Assembly: GCF_016786325.1 (NCBI RefSeq)
Contig: NZ_JADWYU010000111.1
Location: 1 to 44,970 of the forward strand
Direction: 5' to 3'
Length of the DNA stretch: 44,970 nucleotides
DNA from: Frankia nepalensis
GTDB lineage: Bacteria > Actinomycetota > Actinomycetes > Frankiales > Frankiaceae
A program made the translations under genes and the position numbers. Positions 38,859 to 44,970 of the stretch are shown here, piece by piece. The notes under the pieces are model-generated. The model ran no database searches. It was not told where the DNA came from and worked only from the letters and a program-made list of their open reading frames with translations. Numbering within the stretch: the stretch's first letter is position 1; every line of letters begins with the position of its first letter.

Positions 38859-41821
38859 CGAGGGTCCTCCGGCCCGTCGGCGCTCCGTGGGCCCGCGGCT
38901 CGGCCGTTTGGCGGGGCGTCGTTACCGAGTGATATCCCGCCGGCGGCGCCGCTACCGTCGGCTTCCGGCCCTTCCTGGCCGCCGTCCGGCGGGGGCGGCC
39001 CGGTCGCCGGACCGGCGGCCTCCTGGCCGGGCGTGGCCGCGTCCCGCTGGTGGGCGGGCAGGTCGATGACCATCGTCAGGCCGCCGCCGGGGGTGTCCTC
39101 GGGGGTGAGCGTGCCGTCCATCGCCTCGATGAGGCCCCGGGAGAGCGCGAGGCCGAGGCCCGTCCCGGCGGTGTTGTCCCGGTCGCCGAGCCGCTGGAAC
39201 GGCTGGAAGATCGCGTCCCGGTCGGCCTGGGGCACGCCGGGGCCGTGGTCGATGACCCGGATCTGGACGCGGCCGCCCAGCGCGCTCGTGGTGACCAGCG
39301 GCGGCGACTTCGCGGGCGAGAACCGGATCGCGTTCGCGACCACGTTGGCGACGACCCGCTCCAGCAGCACCGGGTCCGCGCGCACCGCGGGGACGTCGGG
39401 CTCCGCGCCCGCCTGGCCGGCCAGCCAGCCGGGCTCCCGGCCGGCCTCCTCGCCGGGCTCCTGATCGGCTTCCTGGCCGGCTTCCTGGCCGGCGGCCCCG
39501 CCGCCGATCCGGACCCCGGTCGCGTCCGGGCCGAGGCCGTCGAGCGCGAGCGCGACGACGTCCTCGACGTGGACCGCCCGCGGGAACACCGACAGCACGC
39601 CGGCCTGCAGCCGGCTCATGTCCAGCAGGTTCTCCACCAGCCTCGTCAGCCGGTCCAGCGACTCGTCGGCGGTGGCGACCAGCTCGGCCCGCTCCTCGGC
39701 CGACCAGGTGACGTCCCGCGCGCGCAGCCCCGTGACGGCCGCCTTCGCGGCGGCCAGCGGCGCGCGCAGGTCGTGGCTGACGGCCCTGAGCAGCGCCGAC
39801 CGCACCCGGTCCACCTCGGCGAGCGGCCTGACGGAGGCCGCCTGTTCGGACAGCCGATGGCGCTCGGCGGCGGCCGTCGCCTGCGCGGCGAAGGCGGCCA
39901 GCAGCCGCCGGTCCTCGGCCCGCACCGGCCGCCCGCGCAGGACGAGCGTGAACCGGGGGCCCGCCGGCACCTCGACGTCGCCCTCGGACGGCCGGGCGCA
40001 CGGCCGCGTCCCGACCGCGGCGACCACCTCCCAGCGCTCCCGCCCGGGCACCGCCGGGGCGGCCGGCGTCGCGGGCGTCGCGGGCGCGGCCGGCTCAACC
40101 CTGGCGCGCGCGGCGCCGGCCGCGGCGGGCGGTGGGGCGGGTGGCGCGGCGGCCTCCTCGCCGGGGGAGAGCGCCTCCAGCAGCGTCACCGACGTCATCC
40201 CGAAGCCCTCGCGGACGCGTTCCAGGATCGCGGGCAGCGGATGCTCGCTGGCCAGCACCGTGCCGGCCAGCGTGGCCAGCGTCTCGGCCTCGGCGCTGGC
40301 CTTGGCGGCCTGGGCGGAGCGCCGGCGGGCCAGGTCGACGACCCGGCTGACGGCCACGGCGATCGCGACGAACGCGACCAGGGCGAACGTGTTGTTGTGC
40401 TCGGCGATCGTCCATCGGTGGATCGGCGCCGTGAAGAAGTAGTTGAGCAACAGCGACGCGGCGACCGCCGTCGCCAGCGCGGGCCAGATCCCGCCGACCA
40501 GCGCGACCGCGACGACGACGAGCAGGTACAGCAGCGTGTCGCTGGTCAGGTTCAGCGTCGTCCGGTTCGCGACCGCCAGCGCCGTGAGCGCGGCCAGCGC
40601 GACCGCCGCGACCGCGAACCCGGTCAGCCGCCGGCCGAGCGGGAGCCCGCCGCGGCCGGCGCGGCCGCCAGGGCCGCCGCCGGGGCCGGTCGCGCGGCCC
40701 TCCCCGCCGCGGGCGCTCGACTCCTCGTGGGTGACGAGATGGACGTCGATCGAGCCGGAGCGGGCGGTCGTCGTCACGCCGACGCCGCGGCTGAACAGCT
40801 GCGCGAACCGGCCGCGCCGGCTCGCGCCGAGGACGAGCTGGGTGGCGTTCTCCGCGCGGGCGAAGTCGAGCAGCGCCGCCGGGACGTCGTCGCCGAGGAC
40901 CAGGTGGTAGGTGCCGCCGAGGCTTTCGATGAGGGCGCGCTGGCGGGCCAGCGCCGCCGGGTCCGCGCCGCTGACCAGCCCGTCCGGGCGGCTGACGTGC
41001 ACGGCCAGCAGGTCGCCCCCGCCGTGGCGCGCCACGATCCGGGCCGCGCGGCGGATCAGCGTGTCGCCCTCCGGCCCGCCGGTGAGCGCGACGACGACCC
41101 GCTCCCTGGCCTCCCAGGTGGCGGTGATGCCGTGCGCCGCCCGGTAGCGGTCGAGCTGCTCCTCGACCTTGCCCGCGACCCAGAGCAGCGCCAGCTCGCG
41201 CAGCGCGGTCAGGTTGCCGACCCGGAAGTAGTTCGCCAGCGCCGCGTCGACCTTGTCGGCGGCGTAGACGTTGCCGTGCGCCATCCGCCGGCGCAGCGCC
41301 TCGGGGGCCATGTCCACGACCTCGACCTGGTCCGCGGCCCGGACGACCGCGTCCGGGATCGTCTCGCGCTGCGGCACCCCGGTGATCGTCGTGACGACGT
41401 CGTTCATCGACTCGAGGTGCTGGATGTTGAGGGTCGTGACCACGTCGACGCCGGCGTCGAGCAGTTCCTCGACGTCCTGCCACCGCTTGGCGTTGCGCGA
41501 GCCGGGAACGTTGGTGTGCGCGTACTCGTCGACGAGCGCGAGCGCCGGCGCGCGGGCCAGGACCGCGTCGACGTCCATCTCGGTGAACCGGGCGCCCCGG
41601 TGGAACAGGACCCGCCGGGGGACGATCTCGAAACCCTCGGTCAGCTCGGCGGTGAGCCGGCGCCCATGGGTCTCGACCAGCGCGATGACCGTGTCGGTGC
41701 CGCGCCCGGCCCGGCGGCAGCCCTCCGACAGCATCGCGTACGTCTTGCCAACCCCGGGCGCCGCGCCCAGGTAGATCCGCAACCGCCCGCGCCGCGCCCC
41801 TTCGGCGTTTTCCGTTGTCAT
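38855..41821 (-). CDS. kdpD: KdpD sensor histidine kinase
   Basis: 988 residues. N-terminal KdpD domain with Walker A YLGAAPGVGKTYAM (17-30) and LALVDEYAHTNVPGSRN. A Usp-like domain follows (about 240-365; VVVALTGGPEGDTLIRRAARI). Membrane helices are at about 400-495 (DUF4118, including LLLNYFFTAPIHRWTIAEHNN), then a GAF-like segment to about 655. HisKA has His683 in LLRAVSHDLRAPLAAAK, and the ATPase has NVVANAIRFSP, IDHGPGVP and TAGTGLGLALSRGLI. An acidic QEAGQEADQEPGEEAG insert lies between HisKA and the N-box (about 772-800). In E. coli it senses potassium or turgor. It overlaps kdpE and is 354 bases downstream of the permease gene. Confidence 0.95.
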   Translation of the reverse strand: MTTENAEGARRGRLRIYLGAAPGVGKTYAMLSEGCRRAGRGTDTVIALVETHGRRLTAELTEGFEIVPRRVLFHRGARFTEMDVDAVLARAPALALVDEYAHTNVPGSRNAKRWQDVEELLDAGVDVVTTLNIQHLESMNDVVTTITGVPQRETIPDAVVRAADQVEVVDMAPEALRRRMAHGNVYAADKVDAALANYFRVGNLTALRELALLWVAGKVEEQLDRYRAAHGITATWEARERVVVALTGGPEGDTLIRRAARIVARHGGGDLLAVHVSRPDGLVSGADPAALARQRALIESLGGTYHLVLGDDVPAALLDFARAENATQLVLGASRRGRFAQLFSRGVGVTTTARSGSIDVHLVTHEESSARGGEGRATGPGGGPGGRAGRGGLPLGRRLTGFAVAAVALAALTALAVANRTTLNLTSDTLLYLLVVVAVALVGGIWPALATAVAASLLLNYFFTAPIHRWTIAEHNNTFALVAFVAIAVAVSRVVDLARRRSAQAAKASAEAETLATLAGTVLASEHPLPAILERVREGFGMTSVTLLEALSPGEEAAAPPAPPPAAAGAARARVEPAAPATPATPAAPAVPGRERWEVVAAVGTRPCARPSEGDVEVPAGPRFTLVLRGRPVRAEDRRLLAAFAAQATAAAERHRLSEQAASVRPLAEVDRVRSALLRAVSHDLRAPLAAAKAAVTGLRARDVTWSAEERAELVATADESLDRLTRLVENLLDMSRLQAGVLSVFPRAVHVEDVVALALDGLGPDATGVRIGGGAAGQEAGQEADQEPGEEAGREPGWLAGQAGAEPDVPAVRADPVLLERVVANVVANAIRFSPAKSPPLVTTSALGGRVQIRVIDHGPGVPQADRDAIFQPFQRLGDRDNTAGTGLGLALSRGLIEAMDGTLTPEDTPGGGLTMVIDLPAHQRDAATPGQEAAGPATGPPPPDGGQEGPEADGSGAAGGISLGNDAPPNGRAAGPRSADGPEDPR

Positions 41822-42175
41822 CTGACCGCTCGTCTCGTCATGTTCGCTCTGTTGGGTGAAGCGGGTGGGTGAGGCGGGTGCCAGGCGTGGCGTGTCCCGT
41901 CAGCCGGCCGTGTCCCGTCAGCCGGCCGTGTCCCGTCGGCCGGCCGTGTCCCGTCGGCCGGCCGTTTCCCATTGGTTTCGAGGTCTGGCGTTGGCCGACC
42001 ACGTGGGGCGATGGACATCGCTGGTGGCTGGCCGGTCCTGGGATCGGTCCCTGGGTTGTGGTGCCAGACGAGGGGGTTTTCGGCACCACAGCGTCTGGGA
42101 TCATGGTCGAACTCCCCACAGGTCATGACCAGCCGCCCGTCGGGGCCGCCCCGCGCACCGGTCATGAGGTTCCCT
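41822..42175. other. Gene-free stretch upstream of kdpD with an 18-base tandem repeat
   Basis: 354 bases between the permease stop and the kdpD start. Apart from the tandem repeat at 41891-41962 no gene or clear promoter was seen. It must hold the kdpD promoter unless the genes are read through from the permease. Confidence 0.55.
41891..41962. repeat. Four tandem copies of an 18-base unit upstream of kdpD
   Basis: CGTGTCCCGTCAGCCGGC occurs twice and CGTGTCCCGTCGGCCGGC twice, head to tail, followed by a partial degenerate fifth copy. They lie 70-140 bases before the kdpD start, so a regulatory role is possible. Confidence 0.85.
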
Positions 42176-44371
42176 CTAGCCGACGTGGACGGCGGGGCGC
42201 CGGGCCCGGTCCGGCTCGGCCTCGCGCAGCACCTCGCGGGTGATCGGCGCGACCTCCCCGACGCCGAAGACCAGGAAGCGCAGCAGGTTCGTGAACGGGT
42301 TGCCCTCCGTCCACTCGAAGTAGACATGTGGGCGCGCTCCGGTGAGGTCGCGCAGGTGCAGCAGCAGGGCGGCGATCGCGTTCGGGACCGACGTCGCGGT
42401 CAGCCGCAGCACGCGGTAGCCGTGCCGGTCGACGCCGGCGACGTCGAGCGCGCTCTCGAACTCGGACGCGTCGCTGATCGTCACCTCGACGAACAGCAAC
42501 GGGTCGCCGGCCGGGATGTGCACGTCGCGGCGGACCTGTGCCTCCTTGTCCCGGTACTCGGCCGCGTCCCCGGTGTCCGGCTCGTTCGCGACCAGCCGCA
42601 GGTCGCCGCGGTGGCCGCCGGTCTCGTAGCCGGCGCGCCGGCTGAGCAGGGCGGCGTCGGCGATGAACCGGCGGGCCGTGTCGTCGAGCCGGACCTCGGT
42701 GACCCGCAGCTCGAACGCCCGTACGGCGCGGGAGACGAACGACACGAGCATGATCGCGAAGATGAAGATCGAGGCGATGATCAGGCCGTCGGGCCGTTCG
42801 ATGACGTTGTCGACGGTCGTGTAGACGAAGATGGCGGTGATCAACCCGAAGATGACCATCCGTCGGGTGTGCCGGCGTCCCTCCTCATCCCGGCGCATGC
42901 CGGACAGGGTGACCGCGAGCGACGCCGACGTGATGAGGACGAGCACCCCGGTCGCGTAGGCCGCGCCCTGCTTGTCGACGCTGGCATCGAAGATCCAGGT
43001 GATGAGGAGGCCGACGGAGACGAAAACCAGGACGAGCGGACGGACCGCCCGCGCCCAGTGCGGGGCCATGCCGTAGCGGGGCAGGTAGCGCGGGACCAGG
43101 TTGAGCAGCCCGGCCATCGCCGACGCGCCCGCGAACCAGAGGATCAGGATGGTGCTCAGGTCGTAGACGGTGCCGAAGCCGTTGCCCAGCAGGTCGTGGG
43201 CCAAGTAGGCGAGCGCCCGGCCGTTGGCCGGCCCGCCCGGCTCGAACGCGTCCTCGGGAATCAGCCAGACCGAGGCGAGGCTGCTGCCCAGCAGGAACAC
43301 GCTCATGATCAGTGCCGCGGTGGTGAGCAGCCGGCGGGCGTCGCGGATCCGGCCGAGCGGGCGTTCCTCGGTGTCCGTCGGGTCGCCCTTGATCAGTGGC
43401 ATCACGGCGACGCCGGTCTCGAAGCCGGACAGGCCCAGCGCCAGCTTCGGGAAGATGATGAGCGCGACGCCGACGAGCAGGAACGGGTTCGGATGCTCGT
43501 TGACGAGGAGCTGGCGCCAGTCCTCGATGACGTGCGGCTCGCTCGCTACCTGCGCGAACGCGACGATGAGGATCGTCGCGTTCAACGACAGGTAGACCAC
43601 GACGAGGACGACGGCGATGCCGACCGCCTCCGTGAAGCCGCGCAGGAACACCGCTCCCAGCAGCCCGACCAGCACCAGCGTGATGATCAGTGACTGGCCG
43701 TGCAGGAAGCCCGGCGTATAGGGGTTCTCGACGATGTGAGCCGTCGCGTCCGCCGCCGACAGCGTGATCGTGATGATGAAGTCCGTGGCGGCGAAGCCGA
43801 GCAGCGCGAGCACCAGCAGCTTGCCGGACCACCACGGCAGGAGGCGTTCCAGCATGGCGATCGAACCCTCGCCGTGCGGGCTTTCCCGCGCCACCCGCCG
43901 ATACACCGGCAGCGCGCCGAACAGCGTGACCAGCACGAGCACCAGCGTCGCGATCGGGCTGACCATGCCGGCGGCGAGCACCGCGATGCCGGGCTGGTAG
44001 CCCAGGGTCGAGAAGTAGTCGACGCCGGTCAGGCACATGACCCGCCACCAGGAGTGCCGCCGGTGCTCCTCGGCCGGCTGGGCGTGCGGGCCCGCGTGCC
44101 GCCGCGACTGCTCCGACAGGCCCTGCAGCAGCCAGACCCGAAGGGCACGCCGACACTGGCCCGCGCGCGTCAGGTGCTCGACCGCCGCCGCGTCCTCGGG
44201 GGGAGCGGCCGGCGCCGCCCGGCCTTCCGGCGCGTCCGGCGGGTCACGGGGGTCCGGCCGGTCACGAGGGTCCGGCCGGTCGCGCGGGTCCGGCGGGTCG
44301 GGTGGGCCGTCCCCTTCCGGCGCGCGGTTCGTTTCCGGCGCGTCCTTGGGAGCACTCGGCCGCGCCGTCAC
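42176..44371 (-). CDS. APC-superfamily permease, possible potassium/cation or amino acid transporter
   Basis: 731 residues from GTG 44371, supported by GGAGG five bases upstream. The first 65 residues are Pro/Asp-rich ([20 protein letters not shown]), then a cytoplasmic helical stretch. About 12 membrane segments follow from [21 protein letters not shown], with [54 protein letters not shown] and [15 protein letters not shown]. The 150-residue C-terminal cytoplasmic domain ([20 protein letters not shown]... [19 protein letters not shown]) belongs to the same permease group. I could not place it with KUP or KimA. The kdpDE genes next to it suggest potassium, but this is inference. Confidence 0.8.
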   Translation of the reverse strand: MTARPSAPKDAPETNRAPEGDGPPDPPDPRDRPDPRDRPDPRDPPDAPEGRAAPAAPPEDAAAVEHLTRAGQCRRALRVWLLQGLSEQSRRHAGPHAQPAEEHRRHSWWRVMCLTGVDYFSTLGYQPGIAVLAAGMVSPIATLVLVLVTLFGALPVYRRVARESPHGEGSIAMLERLLPWWSGKLLVLALLGFAATDFIITITLSAADATAHIVENPYTPGFLHGQSLIITLVLVGLLGAVFLRGFTEAVGIAVVLVVVYLSLNATILIVAFAQVASEPHVIEDWRQLLVNEHPNPFLLVGVALIIFPKLALGLSGFETGVAVMPLIKGDPTDTEERPLGRIRDARRLLTTAALIMSVFLLGSSLASVWLIPEDAFEPGGPANGRALAYLAHDLLGNGFGTVYDLSTILILWFAGASAMAGLLNLVPRYLPRYGMAPHWARAVRPLVLVFVSVGLLITWIFDASVDKQGAAYATGVLVLITSASLAVTLSGMRRDEEGRRHTRRMVIFGLITAIFVYTTVDNVIERPDGLIIASIFIFAIMLVSFVSRAVRAFELRVTEVRLDDTARRFIADAALLSRRAGYETGGHRGDLRLVANEPDTGDAAEYRDKEAQVRRDVHIPAGDPLLFVEVTISDASEFESALDVAGVDRHGYRVLRLTATSVPNAIAALLLHLRDLTGARPHVYFEWTEGNPFTNLLRFLVFGVGEVAPITREVLREAEPDRARRPAVHVG

Positions 44372-44467
44372 GGATACCTCCGTCGCAAGTCCAACACCCT
44401 GGCCGAGCCTGGCCGGGCGTCCTGGACCGTTCCGTCTGATCCCGTGACCGCGGCCGTGTCACATCGT

Positions 44468-44519
44468 GGGGGCGCCAACAAGCGTCGGAGATCCTTCTTG
44501 ACGCTTTGTTGACGCCCCC
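44468..44519. promoter_or_regulatory. 52-base hairpin upstream of the permease gene
   Basis: GGGGGCGCCAACAAGCGTC and GACGCTTTGTTGACGCCCCC pair over about 19 bases with one mismatch and one bulge around a 13-base loop. The word TTGACGC occurs twice within it. It begins 97 bases upstream of the permease start, so it may be an operator or leader structure. Confidence 0.55.
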
Positions 44520-44557
44520 TACCCGGCCACATGCCGCTTACGCTCGCCGAGGCGCGC

Positions 44558-44593
44558 CGGCGTGTCCTGACGGCGCGCCGTCAGGACACGCCG
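44558..44593. repeat. Perfect 36-base palindrome
   Basis: Arms CGGCGTGTCCTGACGGCG and CGCCGTCAGGACACGCCG are exact reverse complements with no spacer. It is non-coding and lies between the permease hairpin and another inverted repeat. Confidence 0.85.
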
Positions 44594-44642
44594 CCCGCGC
44601 GTGCGGCGGCGCGCTCGTCCTGTCCGACGTCCCGGGGAACCG

Positions 44643-44695
44643 TGTCAGGCGCCAGAGCCACGACCGGCACCGTTTCGTGACCCTGGCGTCTGACA
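44643..44695. repeat. Inverted repeat
   Basis: TGTCAGGCGCCAG (44643-44655) pairs with CTGGCGTCTGACA (44683-44695), 12 of 13 positions, with a nested CACG/CGTG stem inside the loop. Confidence 0.65.
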
Positions 44696-44841
44696 GAACG
44701 CCGGGGATCCCTCGGGGGGGGGCGCCACGACGCGGGAGCGGGGTGGCGGGGGGCGCCGCTCTGCCCTGGCCGTCGACCGGGCGGGTATTGCCCGCGGGCA
44801 GCTCCAGCCAGTGCCGGCCCCCGCCCTGTCCCGGCGCCGGT

Positions 44842-44911
44842 CATGATCGCCGTTTCTGCCCTCTGGGAGTTGTTGACAGGCGCTGTTCACGACTCTGGAA
44901 CGGAAATGAAC
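44842..44911. repeat. Second copy of the 33509-33629 repeat, degenerate
   Basis: CATGATCGCCGTTTCTGCCC and the following CTCTGGG match the arm of the inverted repeat at 33509-33629 almost exactly. CTGTTCACGACTCTGGAACG on the right is a decayed opposite arm. Confidence 0.65.
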
Positions 44912-44970
44912 GTAACTATGGGCGCGCCAGAATGACCCCAGTGGCCCTTGCCCGCTCGGACGTGGGTGTG

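Larger units (their letters stand above)
44372..44970. other. Gene-free window end with several inverted repeats
   Basis: About 600 bases with no convincing gene on either strand. It contains four inverted repeats, given individually, plus the permease promoter region. Confidence 0.6.

Noticed and set aside
36306-39464. Very long plus-strand open frame opposite the two-component genes
   Set aside because: It is the high-GC antisense shadow of the NarL kinase/regulator and kdpDE; the product is Arg/Pro-rich and shows no domain, while the minus-strand frames have full family motifs.
39050-41872. Long plus-strand open frame opposite kdpD
   Set aside because: Antisense shadow of kdpD caused by codon bias; composition is Gly/Arg/Asp-rich without recognisable folds.
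41891-41962. Possible CRISPR array
   Set aside because: The 18-base units are directly adjacent with no spacers, and no cas genes are present.

Overview
The window is very GC-rich, with strong G/C third-position bias and frequent GTG starts. It carries a conservon (cvnABCD), a c-di-AMP riboswitch in front of a secreted muralytic enzyme, DUF6777 and DUF3516 proteins and KdpDE. Together these point to a filamentous actinobacterium; a Frankia-type genome is my best guess, but this is inference from gene content, not a database match.

Layout. (1) 1-3530: the end of a conservon operon (sensor-kinase-like CvnA cut by the window edge, roadblock CvnB, DUF742 CvnC, GTPase CvnD) and a DUF3237 protein. 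(2) About 3560-18900: an accessory region rich in anti-DNA functions. It holds a GNAT acetyltransferase and a small co-transcribed unknown gene; a restriction-modification locus in visibly lower-GC DNA (a GIY-YIG endonuclease, a C5 cytosine methyltransferase, a Vsr-type endonuclease, then a second, convergent Eco29kI-type GIY-YIG endonuclease); a DUF4276/TOPRIM-like gene with an AAA ATPase; an HNH endonuclease; a TPR-type regulator diverging from two unknown small genes; and a NERD-pseudokinase protein that ends just after a second kinase domain begins. Two paralogous thymidylate-kinase-like genes bracket the last part. (3) 19600-28130: secreted and envelope genes: a DUF6777 protein, a zinc alcohol dehydrogenase, a DUF218 (YdcF-like) protein, a lysozyme-like hydrolase behind a c-di-AMP riboswitch and a candidate Crp site, and two paralogous single-pass membrane proteins. 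(4) 28490-33300: a DUF3516 Ski2-like helicase, a third member of the membrane-protein family and a membrane-anchored PstS-like binding protein. (5) 33700-38000: an ABC transporter pair and a NarL-type two-component system. (6) 38090-44370: KdpE, KdpD and an APC-superfamily permease, with no kdpFABC in the window. The final 600 bases are non-coding and hold several inverted repeats.

Functional logic. The most unusual part is the defence-type region: one methyltransferase with two different Eco29kI-family nucleases, and a PglW/MAD6-like protein that appears to have lost its catalytic kinase. A second theme is a previously unlabelled C-terminal extracytoplasmic domain with two conserved cysteines, shared by three anchored proteins in 6 kb. 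A third is the number of inverted repeats and in-frame short tandem repeats, which suggests active repeat expansion in this genome. No tRNA, rRNA, integrase, transposase or CRISPR array was found.
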